DNA of 16,978 nt from Bacteroidales bacterium (GCA_030156305.1 JASGMZ010000035.1:1-16978); one strand, 5' to 3'. Positions 1 through 8,636 are shown, counted from the stretch's first letter. Notes: generated from the letters alone by a model not told the origin. A program made the numbers and translations.

Positions 1-300
1 TAGTGTTACAAATAAAAACTTAACTAACTTACGGATATTAGGATATATATAAGTGTTTAGGTTTAATAAATTTCAAATATCGAATATCGAATATCAAATA
101 AAAAAGTTAAGCCAACAAAACAGTACGGTTACAAAGAAAAAATAACTTTTACATTTTTTATTTGATATTCGATATTTATCATTTTATTATATTGGCTCTA
201 TTAAAACAAAAATACCTGGAATGCTCAGCATTGGAATCATGATGTAGTGGACTCTTTTTCATATATTTGAGAATAACAAATTTTTTTAACACCAACTTTA
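1..300. other. Gene-free left edge
   Basis: I see no open frame with coding character on either strand here. The stretch is very AT-rich and holds one clear structure, a 23-bp inverted repeat with arms at 83-105 and 154-176, listed separately. A small AATGC-TCA-GCATT hairpin lies at 220-232, without a T tract. No tRNA or promoter stands out. Confidence 0.6.
76..176. repeat. Inverted repeat with 7-bp internal period
   Basis: The arms 83-105 and 154-176 are perfect reverse complements over 23 bp, separated by 48 bp. The left arm lies in a short tandem array in which AATATC recurs every 7 bases (76-81, 83-88, 90-95), giving GAATATC repeats. The right arm holds two matching GATATT units. The arms end in six A or T bases. 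As RNA this would form a long, AU-only hairpin. It could be an intergenic repeat family or a weak terminator for whatever lies to the left; I cannot tell from one copy. Confidence 0.75.
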
Positions 301-411
301 TTAAATAGAGTCATCTTCTTTGTTGGTTTTATTTTCTTTGTGCCTTTTATCTATGATATAAATAATCACAATAACCGAAATAATAAAAACCAAAATATAT
401 AATTTACCCAT
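301..411 (-). CDS. Small single-helix membrane protein (36 aa)
   Basis: A 36-codon ORF with ATG at 411-409 and TAA at 303-301. It starts 5 bases after the TAA of the upstream peptidase gene, so the two are very probably co-transcribed and translationally coupled. The protein has one hydrophobic stretch at about residues 4-20 (LYILVFIISVIVIIYII), followed by a basic then acidic polar tail (DKRHKENKTNKEDDSI). This is the usual shape of small inner-membrane proteins with a cytoplasmic C-terminus. I do not recognise a family. The function is unknown; a link to the peptidase is inferred only from the spacing. It could be a chance ORF, but hydrophobic-then-charged composition and tight spacing argue for a gene. 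Confidence 0.55.
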   Translation of the reverse strand: MGKLYILVFIISVIVIIYIIDKRHKENKTNKEDDSI

Positions 412-416
412 AATAT

Positions 417-1190
417 TTAGATTAAACGTTTAATAATACGAAGTTTATAAGTGTATTTTTTTTCCTCTCGATTGAAAATTCCCTGATGATCGAATTTATC
501 GATGCGAACTTTACCGGAAGCATGAATAATTTCTTCCTGATTTAAAATGATTCCTACATGAATAATATTCCCTTCTTCATCATCAAAAAAAGCTAAATCA
601 CCGGCTGTAATCTCTCCAATAAAATTAATGGTTTGTCCCTGGTTTACCTGCATGCTGGCATCTCTAAGTAATTGAATTCCTAATATTTTGTAAATAACCT
701 GTACAAATCCGGAACAATCAATACCTAAGGTATTTTTACCACCCCATAAATAGGGTGCATTTAAAAATAGTTTACATAAGCCTATTACATTAAGATTATT
801 TTGTGGGCTATTTTCTTGTTTCAAGTAGTTATGATGATGGATAAAAAATCGATTGTCTTTTTCATTAAAATTAGGTAATGTACAACCCGGGGGCAGATTA
901 ATTATTTCGTTTTTATCTACATCAAGAATGGATGTTGAATATTGTTTGGTAATATAGGAAGAATGATTTTTAATCGTATGAAAAGTTTCGTGAGAAAGGA
1001 GCGTAACCATTTTTTTATCTACCCATCCTTCGTATTGGTCAAAGGTTAATTTAATATAAAACCACCTGGGTTGTTTTTCTATTATTTCGAAGGTTTCGCC
1101 AAATAGAATCTGGGTAACCTGCTCCGATTGCTCTGCCGGCTCTTTACGAACCGGAATAACACTTATTTCACTAATCCCGTATTGGTTCAT
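417..1190 (-). CDS. NlpC/P60 cell-wall peptidase with SH3 domain
   Basis: A 257-residue C40-family cysteine peptidase, predicted to cleave gamma-D-glutamyl-diamino-acid bonds in peptidoglycan stem peptides. The C-terminal NlpC/P60 domain (about 137-245) carries the expected catalytic set: Cys159 in DCSGF, His211 in HVGII and His223 in IIHASGKV, preceded by the typical PYLWGG motif. The N-terminal half (about 8-115) looks like bacterial SH3 domains (for example WFYIKL and GWVDKK around 43-60). The layout resembles YkfC/dipeptidyl-peptidase VI proteins, which hydrolyse free murein peptides during recycling. There is no signal peptide, so it may act in the cytoplasm on imported muropeptides; that is inference. 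It is divergent from the pgpH gene and is followed by a small membrane protein gene 5 bp downstream. Confidence 0.88.
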   Translation of the reverse strand: MNQYGISEISVIPVRKEPAEQSEQVTQILFGETFEIIEKQPRWFYIKLTFDQYEGWVDKKMVTLLSHETFHTIKNHSSYITKQYSTSILDVDKNEIINLPPGCTLPNFNEKDNRFFIHHHNYLKQENSPQNNLNVIGLCKLFLNAPYLWGGKNTLGIDCSGFVQVIYKILGIQLLRDASMQVNQGQTINFIGEITAGDLAFFDDEEGNIIHVGIILNQEEIIHASGKVRIDKFDHQGIFNREEKKYTYKLRIIKRLI

Positions 1191-1356
1191 AGATGTTATC
1201 TTTTATTTTATAAAAATACAAATAAGTTCATAAAATGGAATAATAATCATTAAATAAAGAGGAACATTAAAATCTGTTCGTCCAAACAATTTTCTTTTCT
1301 TTATGTTGTTATATTGCGTTCAACAGAATAATTATGCATTATTCGGGTTAAATTTT

Positions 1357-1364
1357 TACATTTG
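1357..1364 (+). promoter_or_regulatory. Candidate -7 box of pgpH
   Basis: TACATTTG matches the Bacteroidota -7 consensus TAnnTTTG and lies 32 bases before the pgpH ATG. No good TTTG is seen 19-21 bases upstream, so this is a half-supported promoter. Confidence 0.4.
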
Positions 1365-1396
1365 TATAAATGTGTTTTTAAATTAATGAACATCAC

Positions 1397-3520
1397 ATGA
1401 AGCAGATATTTAATTTTTTAAAAGAGCATTATAAAATAATTTTCCGCGTATTTTTATTTTTGCTAACCATAGCTATTATTGTGTATATCTTCCCTCGCGA
1501 AGGCAAATTCAGGTATGAGTTTCAGAAGGGCCGTCCATGGATGCATACCACTTTAATTGCTCCTTTTGATTTTCCCATTCATAAAAGCGATAAGCAGTTA
1601 CAAGAGGAAAGAGATAGTATTTTAAATAATTACCATCCTTATTTTGTTTATGATAGCAGTGTGTTGCAGCAACAGAGTGATAAGTTTTCCAGCTCATTTG
1701 ATATTAAAATGAATGAATTTTTACTATCAGATGCCCTAAAAGAAAAATCTAATTACCAAAAACAATTATTTACTCAAAATGCTAAAGATTTTAAACATTT
1801 TGCACTGGAGGTTTTAAATCAGATTTACTGGTCTGGGATAATAGAATCGAGCGAGATTACCGAAGGGTTAGGTAAGGATGAAGAGATTATTATTTTAAAA
1901 AATAAGTTGGCTGATACCTATGAGTATGCTCAAATTTATACCGAAAAAGAAGCTTACGAAAGAGTTATCAATCATGTAGATCAATATTTAGAGGATCAGC
2001 AACAGAAAATAAAATATCCCGATTTTTATAAAACTATTAATCTTTATGAGTTTATAGAACCCAATATTTTTTACGATCAGAAAACTTCGGAAAATGTGAA
2101 GGCTGAAATGTTGGCAAATATTTCAAAGACACGAGGAATGGTGCAGGCCGGTGAAAAAATTATATCTCAGGGGGAGGTGATTGATAACCAGCTCTATAGA
2201 ATCCTGGAATCGTTAAAATACGAGTCGGAAAATCGATTAGGTTCCGGATATTTTTATCAGATTATTTTAATCGGACAAATTATTTTTGTTTTTGCCTGTA
2301 TAGCTGTTTTGTTTTTGTTTTTATGGCATTTTAGAAAGGAAATATTAGCGCATACCATGAAAACTATTTTTATATTAATGTTGGTGTTGATTATTGTCCT
2401 TGTTTCACGTTTTGCAACTCAGGTTCTTTATATTATTCCTTTTGCATTAGTGCCTATTATTATTAAGACATTTTACGATTCAAGGCTTGCATTATTTATT
2501 CATATTATTACCGTTTTAATTGTTGGATTTTTCGCCCCCAATGGTTTTGAATTTATCTTTTTAAATTTTATTGCCGGAATTGTAGCTATTTTTAGTTTAA
2601 CAAATATTTACCGCCGGGGTAAATTATTTTTAACAGCTGCATTGGTTTTTCTATCCTATAGCTTTGTTTATTTTGGTTTAGCCATTACCCAGGAAGGGAA
2701 TTTTACCAATATTGAGCTTCATAATTTTATTTATTTTGCCATTAATGGAGGCTTTGTTTTATTAGCTTATCCACTGATTTATATTTTTGAAAAAGCATTT
2801 GGGTTTTTATCGGATTTAACGCTAATGGAACTTTCGGATACCAATTCAAAATTATTACGCTTACTTGCCGAAAAAGCTCCCGGAACTTTTCAGCATTCGA
2901 TGCAAGTTGCTAATTTAGCCGAAGAAGCTATTTATAAAATTGGAGGTAATACTTTGTTAGTCCGTACCGGAGCTTTATATCACGATATTGGTAAAATGGT
3001 TAATCCCGCTTATTTTATCGAAAATCAGAGGGCAGGGTTTAATCCGCACGATATGCATGAATTTGACGAAAGTGCGAACATTATTATTAGCCATGTGAAA
3101 GATGGTGTTGAATTGGCCAAAAAACATTCATTGCCCGAACCTTTGATCGATTTTATACGAACGCACCATGGAACAACAAGAGTACAATATTTTTACCGTT
3201 CGTATATTAAAAAATTCCCTGATCAGGAAGTAGACATTAATAAATTTACTTATCCCGGCCCCAAGCCATATTCTAAAGAAACAGCCGCTTTAATGATGGC
3301 TGATTCTGTTGAGGCTGCATCGAGAAGTTTGTCCGATATTAGCGAGGATAAAATTAATAATCTGGTAGATTCAATTATTAATGATCAAATGCAAGACGGG
3401 CAATTTGATAATGCCAACATCACGTTTAAAGATATTGCAACGATAAAAGGTATTTTTAAGCAAAAATTAGTGAACATCTATCATGCCAGGATTGAATATC
3501 CCAAGGAGGAACAAAAGTAA
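1397..3520 (+). CDS. pgpH: PgpH-type 7TM HD phosphohydrolase (c-di-AMP phosphodiesterase)
   Basis: A 707-residue membrane protein of the 7TMR-HDED/PgpH family, about the usual length. Known members hydrolyse cyclic di-AMP to pApA, controlling turgor, potassium and cell-wall functions. Order of parts: one N-terminal membrane helix (about 14-31), an extracytoplasmic domain (about 35-280), a block of further helices (about 287-465), then a cytoplasmic HD domain (about 495-645). The metal ligands expected of the family are visible: His500 (QHSMQVA), His529-Asp530 (YHDIGK), His566, His590-His591 (THHGTT) and Asp636 (MADSVEA). The start is the ATG giving the short basic lead before the first helix. 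It is alone in its orientation and converges on lolA. Substrate identity rests on family knowledge; no diadenylate cyclase gene is in the window. Confidence 0.9.
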   Translation: MKQIFNFLKEHYKIIFRVFLFLLTIAIIVYIFPREGKFRYEFQKGRPWMHTTLIAPFDFPIHKSDKQLQEERDSILNNYHPYFVYDSSVLQQQSDKFSSSFDIKMNEFLLSDALKEKSNYQKQLFTQNAKDFKHFALEVLNQIYWSGIIESSEITEGLGKDEEIIILKNKLADTYEYAQIYTEKEAYERVINHVDQYLEDQQQKIKYPDFYKTINLYEFIEPNIFYDQKTSENVKAEMLANISKTRGMVQAGEKIISQGEVIDNQLYRILESLKYESENRLGSGYFYQIILIGQIIFVFACIAVLFLFLWHFRKEILAHTMKTIFILMLVLIIVLVSRFATQVLYIIPFALVPIIIKTFYDSRLALFIHIITVLIVGFFAPNGFEFIFLNFIAGIVAIFSLTNIYRRGKLFLTAALVFLSYSFVYFGLAITQEGNFTNIELHNFIYFAINGGFVLLAYPLIYIFEKAFGFLSDLTLMELSDTNSKLLRLLAEKAPGTFQHSMQVANLAEEAIYKIGGNTLLVRTGALYHDIGKMVNPAYFIENQRAGFNPHDMHEFDESANIIISHVKDGVELAKKHSLPEPLIDFIRTHHGTTRVQYFYRSYIKKFPDQEVDINKFTYPGPKPYSKETAALMMADSVEAASRSLSDISEDKINNLVDSIINDQMQDGQFDNANITFKDIATIKGIFKQKLVNIYHARIEYPKEEQK

Positions 3521-3528
3521 AAAAACGA

Positions 3529-3550
3529 ATAAAAAAGGCCTTTTTTTATT
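3529..3550. terminator. Short bidirectional terminator between pgpH and lolA
   Basis: Six A, GGCC, seven T form a self-complementary block exactly between the two convergent stop codons (pgpH TAA 3518-3520, lolA TAA 3551-3549). The GC core is only four bases, so the hairpin is weak, but the T tract on each strand fits a compact bidirectional terminator. Confidence 0.45.
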
Positions 3551-4196
3551 ACCATCGCATATCAATAACTTCCACATTAGGATAATCTGAAGTGTCGAAT
3601 GTGAAATAAGTGTGTTCTAGTTCGAGGTTGGTTTTATAATTATAAAAACGAATTATATAATGTGATCCGTCTTTGCCAAATATGGTTACTGACAGCAATT
3701 GATAATTGTTGGTATTAATTTCTATGCGTAATCTTGAATAATCTTCATCAATATCATAAGGATATAAATCGATAATAGCTTTTGAAACGCCATTTTCGTT
3801 ATGTTGATCAATCAATTGGTATTTAAAATCCTTATCGTATATAGTAAAAATATCTTGTGGATTGCTAAAAATATCTTTCTCATTTTGATCTGGTTCGGAA
3901 ATATTAACTTCATTTACTTCTTCCATGTAACTCCATAATGTTTGGCCATCAAAAAACGATTCAGAGCCCATAAAGTTTAACCTGTATTTCTGCCCTTCAA
4001 TGGTTATGCTTCCTTTGGATGAGTTGTGTGTGTTATCCTTAATATTTTTATAATCGATTTTAAATTCGGTTTGAATATTTTGATAGGATTTTGTTTTTTC
4101 TGATAATTTATCGAGGATAATTTTTGCTTCAGGATCTTGTTGTGCGAAAGCAAAAACAGATATAAAAATTCCCAATAAAACGATTATTTTTTTCAT
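3549..4196 (-). CDS. lolA: LolA-family outer-membrane lipoprotein carrier
   Basis: A 215-residue periplasmic protein. LolA accepts mature lipoproteins from the inner-membrane LolCDE complex and ferries them across the periplasm. A signal peptide is clear: basic MKK, a hydrophobic core, and an AFA-Q cleavage site near residue 18-19. The mature part is beta-rich, with family-like segments such as the SKGSITIEGQKYRLNF strand pair (about 60-75), FDGQTLWSY (82-90) and a central DIFSNPQDIFTIYD (about 108-121). It starts 13 bases after the ftsK stop, so the two are probably one transcript. The ftsK-lolA neighbourhood is also found in E. coli, which supports the call. No LolB or LolCDE gene is in the window. 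Confidence 0.85.
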   Translation of the reverse strand: MKKIIVLLGIFISVFAFAQQDPEAKIILDKLSEKTKSYQNIQTEFKIDYKNIKDNTHNSSKGSITIEGQKYRLNFMGSESFFDGQTLWSYMEEVNEVNISEPDQNEKDIFSNPQDIFTIYDKDFKYQLIDQHNENGVSKAIIDLYPYDIDEDYSRLRIEINTNNYQLLSVTIFGKDGSHYIIRFYNYKTNLELEHTYFTFDTSDYPNVEVIDMRW

Positions 4197-4209
4197 TATG
4201 TGTAATGAT

Positions 4210-6591
4210 TTAATTGTTTTCTAAAAAATCTTTCAAATATTGTTCCAATGCGTATTCATCCTGGAATAAAACCTGTCGGGCTTTACTTCCTTCGAATGGC
4301 CCAACAATATTTGCCGCTTCCAATTGATCAATAATACGGCCTGCACGATTGTACCCAATAGAAAATTTTCTTTGAATAAGTGAGGTTGAGCCCTGTTGAT
4401 GGCGAATAACCAATCTTGCGGCATCTTCAAAAAGTGCATCTCGTTTAGAAAAATCTACTTCTCCTGTTTCTTCCGAACCTTCAGCAGTATATTCAGGCAG
4501 CATAAAAGCTGATGGGTAGCTTTGTTGCGACTGAATATAATCGGTAATTTTATCTAGTTCGGGTGTATCAATAAAAGCACATTGTAAACGGATTAAATTA
4601 CTTCCCGAAGTAATAAGCATATCTCCGCGTCCAATAAGTTGGTTTGCTCCCGGAGTATCCAAAATAGTTCGCGAATCAACCATAGATGAAACTCTAAATG
4701 CCATTCGGGCAGGGAAGTTTGCTTTAATTACCCCGGTAATAATATTCGTGGATGGACGCTGTGTTGCAATAATTAAATGTATCCCGATTGCTCTGGCAAG
4801 TTGTGCCAAACGAGCTATTGGCCCTTCAATTTCCTTGCCGGCAGTCATAATTAAATCGGCAAACTCATCAACAATCACTACAATGTAAGGTAAATATTTA
4901 TGTCCTTTTTCAGGATTTAATTTCCGGGCAATAAACTTTGTATTATATTCTTTTATATTTCGTACATGAGCCGCTTTTAACAGATCGTAACGATGATCCA
5001 TCTCAATGCAGAGTGAATTTAATGTGTTAACAACTTTCTGAGTTTCTGTAATTATAGGCTCTTCCGAATCCGGAAGTTTAGCTAAAAAGTGTTTTTCGAT
5101 TTTTGTATACAATGTAAGCTCTACCTTTTTGGGATCAATCAATACAAATTTTAATTGAGCCGGATGTTTTTTATAAAGTAATGAAGTAATGATTGCATTC
5201 AATCCAACCGATTTTCCTTGTCCGGTAGCTCCGGCCACTAAAAGGTGTGGCATTTTGGTAAGATCTACCACATACGTATCATTCGATATGGTTTTTCCTA
5301 ACCCAATGGCCAGTTCATATTTTGATTCGCTAAATGCTTTAGAAGAAATAATAGAACGCATCGATACAATTTCCGGATTTTGGTTAGGGACTTCAATCCC
5401 TATCGTTCCACGTCCGGGAATAGGTGCAATAATACGAATGCCTAATGCCGCTAAGCTAAGCGCAATATCATCTTCAAGATTTTTTATTTTGGAGATTCGC
5501 ACTCCCGGGGCAGGTATAATTTCGTATAATGTAACGGTTGGCCCTACGGTAGCTTTAATTTTATCAATTTGAATTTTATAATTAGCCAACGTTTCAACAA
5601 TACGGTTTTTATTGGCAATAATTTCTTCTTTATCAATTTCTCCATTCGATTCATCACCATGTTTTTCTAATAAGCTGAGTGGTGGCAGTTTGTACGACGA
5701 TAATTCTAAGGTAGGGTCGTAATTTTCAATCTGGTAATTTTTAACTGTACCATTGAGCTTATCTTCTCCATGTTTTTCTTCAATGGTTACTTCAATATCT
5801 TCATCCTCTTCTGATGTTTTTTCGCGATGGGTTTGTGTTTGGGCCACTTCTTCTTTCTTAATTCTGCGGGTAGTAAAACTTAATTGATCGTCAATTTCTT
5901 CTTCAGTAATTTCCGGTTCGGTATCTTCCTCTTCTGTTTTAGTAACATTTTTTTCGGCCTTATTTTTATTTTCGATATTCTCCGGTGCTTTGTATTCTCT
6001 ATTGAACAATTCAGCAAAAAGTTTTTTACTCCAAATAATAGATTTTTTTGAAGAAAAAATAAAAAATGCTATAATGGAAAGGGTAAGCAGAAAAGCTGTC
6101 CCCACTTTGCCTAAAAAAGAATTAAGCCAAAGGGCTATAAAATAGCCATGTCCGCCACCTAATCCACTCCCCAGATATCCATTTAAATTACCAAATAAGT
6201 AACCTAACAAAACAGATAAGATGATGGTCCCGAAAATAGATAATTTAAGGGTTTTACGGATGGAAAATAATTTGATATTAAAAAACCGCAATCCTATTAC
6301 AATGAGTAAAAAAGGAAGTGTAAACGAAGCAATTCCAAACCATTTATTAATGAATAGATTGGCAAAATGGGCTCCTGCTTTTCCCGACCAGTTTTCTACA
6401 TTAATCTCAATCCCTGAAATCACTTTTGAGTATTGGAAACTCTGATCTACTTTCCATGTAAAGAAATAGGAAATGAAGGCAAGGGTTAAAAATGCAGCTA
6501 AAAATAAAATAAAAATGCCCAGAATTATTTTTAATCGTTCGTCGTTTAACGACTTATTTTTTTTGTTCTTTTTGCCGTTTTTCTTTGCCAT
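4210..6591 (-). CDS. ftsK: DNA translocase FtsK/SpoIIIE
   Basis: A 793-residue septal DNA pump that clears chromosome ends from the closing septum and promotes dimer resolution. Parts in order: a lysine-rich N-terminus, about four membrane helices (roughly 22-44, 85-103, 115-137, 152-180), a highly charged linker (about 200-280, acidic), the alpha-beta motor core (about 290-690) and a C-terminal winged-helix gamma domain (about 718-785). Walker A is at 454-461 (GATGQGKS) and Walker B at 570-576 (ending IVDE). The conserved ATQRPS (609-614) is present. The gamma domain (SLIQRKFSIGYNRAGRIIDQ) recognises polar KOPS-type sequences in known members. Length and architecture are normal for short-linker FtsK of Bacteroidota. 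lolA follows immediately; a lipoprotein gene lies upstream. Confidence 0.96.
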   Translation of the reverse strand: MAKKNGKKNKKNKSLNDERLKIILGIFILFLAAFLTLAFISYFFTWKVDQSFQYSKVISGIEINVENWSGKAGAHFANLFINKWFGIASFTLPFLLIVIGLRFFNIKLFSIRKTLKLSIFGTIILSVLLGYLFGNLNGYLGSGLGGGHGYFIALWLNSFLGKVGTAFLLTLSIIAFFIFSSKKSIIWSKKLFAELFNREYKAPENIENKNKAEKNVTKTEEEDTEPEITEEEIDDQLSFTTRRIKKEEVAQTQTHREKTSEEDEDIEVTIEEKHGEDKLNGTVKNYQIENYDPTLELSSYKLPPLSLLEKHGDESNGEIDKEEIIANKNRIVETLANYKIQIDKIKATVGPTVTLYEIIPAPGVRISKIKNLEDDIALSLAALGIRIIAPIPGRGTIGIEVPNQNPEIVSMRSIISSKAFSESKYELAIGLGKTISNDTYVVDLTKMPHLLVAGATGQGKSVGLNAIITSLLYKKHPAQLKFVLIDPKKVELTLYTKIEKHFLAKLPDSEEPIITETQKVVNTLNSLCIEMDHRYDLLKAAHVRNIKEYNTKFIARKLNPEKGHKYLPYIVVIVDEFADLIMTAGKEIEGPIARLAQLARAIGIHLIIATQRPSTNIITGVIKANFPARMAFRVSSMVDSRTILDTPGANQLIGRGDMLITSGSNLIRLQCAFIDTPELDKITDYIQSQQSYPSAFMLPEYTAEGSEETGEVDFSKRDALFEDAARLVIRHQQGSTSLIQRKFSIGYNRAGRIIDQLEAANIVGPFEGSKARQVLFQDEYALEQYLKDFLENN

Positions 6592-6656
6592 CTATTATTG
6601 TATACTTTTGAATTTAATCATGCTTTTTACTCTCTGCAAAGTAAAATAATTTACAG

Positions 6657-6689
6657 CAAATATAGTCACAAATTCTTTTTATTCTGAAA
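6657..6689 (-). promoter_or_regulatory. Candidate ftsK promoter
   Basis: On the minus strand, TATATTTG (6664-6657) is a full match to TAnnTTTG. A TTTC in the -33 place lies 21 bases upstream (6689-6686), one base off TTTG. Transcription would begin near 6650, giving a leader of about 60 bases and making ftsK-lolA independent of the upstream lipoprotein gene. Confidence 0.5.
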
Positions 6690-6706
6690 ACTTCGCAGGA
6701 ATGAAA

Positions 6707-7396
6707 TTATTGCTTCAGTAACTCAATGATTTCAATCATTGTTCGTTTATTAATATTTTGGTAGCCGTCGGGTACTTTAAAGTGTTCTGAAGATATCTCT
6801 GCCTCCTGGACTTTTGTGGCCGTTAATTTCATATCCAGGCCATAAAATTTAACCTGAAATTCCAACAAAACTCCATCGATGGATTTAAAAGGTGTTTGTG
6901 AATTAACATTATTAATAGTAATTTCATTGGTATAATAAATAAAGAAAGGTTCAATACTGGTATCGGGTACTGTTACTTTAGCTTTTTGAGCATGGAATCC
7001 GCAAATCTCTTTTACTTCATCTTGCAATGTTATTTTCATGCCAGGTAATTCTTCAAAAAAGATTGATGAATCATTGATCATTTCTACGTATTTATATTTT
7101 TTATTAAGCACCTTAACCAGCGTGGTATTTTTCTTTTCCTTATAGTTTTGAATATATGTAAAGCTTACAATGCCTGAAAATCCCTCAATTTTATTTAATG
7201 TGTTGTTATCCTTAAATTTAATGATCATTTTTTTGGGCAAAAGGCCAATCATAAAACGGTCAAGCGTATCGTTAAGGTATTCAATATTATATTCGATAAA
7301 ACCTTCTTTTATGCGGTCTTTTTGTTGTAATTTATCACATGAGGAAAGGATTGTTAAGCCAAGAATTAAAATGACAGCCAAGAATCTAAATTTCAT
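6707..7396 (-). CDS. Lipoprotein of unknown function
   Basis: A 229-residue predicted lipoprotein. The N-terminus has a basic lead, a hydrophobic core and the lipobox LSSC with Cys20 as the lipidated residue, followed by Asp at +2. The mature part is mostly beta-strand-like with alternating hydrophobic residues. It holds one later Cys in EICGFHAQKAKVTV (about residues 130-143) and ends in VPDGYQNINKRTMIEIIELL. The CGFHAQK and VPDGY motifs resemble DUF4412/GLPGLI-type beta-rich proteins, but I am not sure of the family and name no function. It is upstream of ftsK on the same strand, 115 bp away, with its own good promoter at 7443-7474. It would be a substrate for Lgt, Lsp and the Lnb enzyme encoded further along. 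Confidence 0.72.
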   Translation of the reverse strand: MKFRFLAVILILGLTILSSCDKLQQKDRIKEGFIEYNIEYLNDTLDRFMIGLLPKKMIIKFKDNNTLNKIEGFSGIVSFTYIQNYKEKKNTTLVKVLNKKYKYVEMINDSSIFFEELPGMKITLQDEVKEICGFHAQKAKVTVPDTSIEPFFIYYTNEITINNVNSQTPFKSIDGVLLEFQVKFYGLDMKLTATKVQEAEISSEHFKVPDGYQNINKRTMIEIIELLKQ

Positions 7397-7442
7397 GTTT
7401 AGATATTAAGGGTTAATATAAATTAATATGTAAATAAGTTAA

Positions 7443-7474
7443 CGAATATAAATAAACCATCAGCAAAAAACAAA
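7443..7474 (-). promoter_or_regulatory. Candidate promoter of the lipoprotein gene
   Basis: On the minus strand, TTTG at 7474-7471, then exactly 20 bases, then TATATTCG at 7450-7443 (one base off TAnnTTTG). Predicted transcription start is near 7436, leaving a leader of about 40 bases before the ATG at 7396. Confidence 0.5.
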
Positions 7475-7585
7475 AAGAATTGATTAGTGATTCTAATTTT
7501 TTGATTAATAACTTGTATCTTTTTTATTCAGTTGATTTATTATTGATTATGTTTTATAAGAGATATTAGAACCGATTTTTTTTTA

Positions 7586-7593
7586 TAGATTTG
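7586..7593 (+). promoter_or_regulatory. Candidate -7 box of arcC
   Basis: TAGATTTG is a full match to TAnnTTTG, 30 bases before the arcC ATG. No TTTG is seen at the right distance upstream, as may be expected of a promoter that needs an activator; that is inference. Confidence 0.45.
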
Positions 7594-7623
7594 TAGTTTC
7601 AAATATTAATAATATATAAAATA

Positions 7624-8586
7624 ATGAGTATGAACAAATTAGCTGTAGTTGCATTAGGAGGTAATGCTCTTTTGCGCGGTAATCAGATAGGAACCATAGA
7701 TGAGCAGGAGCAAAATACTTTTGACACTCTTGAAAATCTGGTGTATTTAATTAAAGAGGGTTATGATATTGTTATCGGCCATGGTAATGGCCCTCAGGTA
7801 GGTAATATCTTAATGCGAAATGATGCAGGAGAACATATGTATCAAATTCCGCAAATGCCTCTTGATGTATGTGTAGCCGATTCTCAAGGTGGCATTGGTT
7901 ATATGATTGAGCGTATGTTGCGTAATGTGCTTAAAAAGCACAATATTCAAAAAGAGGTTGTTACGCTGGTAACTTGTGTTCAGGTTGATAAAGATGATCC
8001 TGCTTTTATGGATCCTCAAAAACGAGTTGGTAAAATTTATACCAAAGAAGAGGCTGATAAGCTAGCCGCTGATAAAGGATGGGAATTTAAAGAAGAAGTA
8101 AAAGCTCATGGTGGTTGGAGAAGAGTTGTCCCTTCCCCCAAACCAATTAGCATAATGAATGAAAATGTGGTTGAAGCCTTAGTACGCCAGGGAAATATTG
8201 TTATTGCTGCCGGAGGTGGTGGAGTTCCTGTTTATTTTGACGAAAAAGGAGATGTAAGGCCTTCTGAAGCAGTTATTGATAAAGATTTAGCTTCTTCATT
8301 ATTAGCTGCAAGAATTAAGGCTGATGAATTTTATATTTTAACAGATGTCCCATATGTTTATATAAATTATAAAAAACCTAATGAGAAAAAATTAGAATTT
8401 TTAAGTAAAGCCGATGCGGACAAATATATGGCCGAAGGACAGTTTGCTAAAGGTAGTATGGCTCCTAAGATTGGTGCTTGTTTACAGTTTATCGAAAAAG
8501 GTGGTAAAAAAAGTGTAATTACTGAAGCTACTAAATTAGAAGATCGTTCATATGGTACAAAAATTACCATGGAATACGAAGACTAA
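7624..8586 (+). CDS. arcC: Carbamate kinase
   Basis: A 320-residue cytoplasmic enzyme of the amino-acid-kinase fold that interconverts carbamoyl phosphate + ADP and carbamate + ATP. In the arginine deiminase pathway it is the ATP-yielding step. Family motifs are all present: LGGNALL (11-17), GHGNGPQVGN (52-61), AGGGGVPV (196-203), IDKDLASSLLA (218-228) and GSMAPKIGA (277-285). Length is normal (about 310). The ORF opens ATG-AGT-ATG, so translation could start at codon 1 or 3; the second gives MNKLAVVALGGNAL, close to typical family starts. The ornithine carbamoyltransferase gene follows after 50 bp, so the two form an arcCB unit. No arginine deiminase or antiporter gene is nearby. Confidence 0.96.
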   Translation: MSMNKLAVVALGGNALLRGNQIGTIDEQEQNTFDTLENLVYLIKEGYDIVIGHGNGPQVGNILMRNDAGEHMYQIPQMPLDVCVADSQGGIGYMIERMLRNVLKKHNIQKEVVTLVTCVQVDKDDPAFMDPQKRVGKIYTKEEADKLAADKGWEFKEEVKAHGGWRRVVPSPKPISIMNENVVEALVRQGNIVIAAGGGGVPVYFDEKGDVRPSEAVIDKDLASSLLAARIKADEFYILTDVPYVYINYKKPNEKKLEFLSKADADKYMAEGQFAKGSMAPKIGACLQFIEKGGKKSVITEATKLEDRSYGTKITMEYED

Positions 8587-8636
8587 AAAAAGAAGCATTA
8601 ATAAATAGTAAATAATAATTAATAAATTGATAAGTT

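Noticed and set aside
220..232. AATGC-TCA-GCATT hairpin as a terminator
   Set aside because: Only five base pairs and no T tract follows on either strand.
1386..1400. Four-codon ORF ATG-AAC-ATC-ACA-TGA overlapping the pgpH start
   Set aside because: A coupled leader peptide is conceivable, but so short an ORF is expected by chance and nothing else supports it.
5189..5572. 127-codon open frame on the plus strand
   Set aside because: It is antisense to the conserved ftsK motor domain, shows no family features and has no promoter or spacing support.
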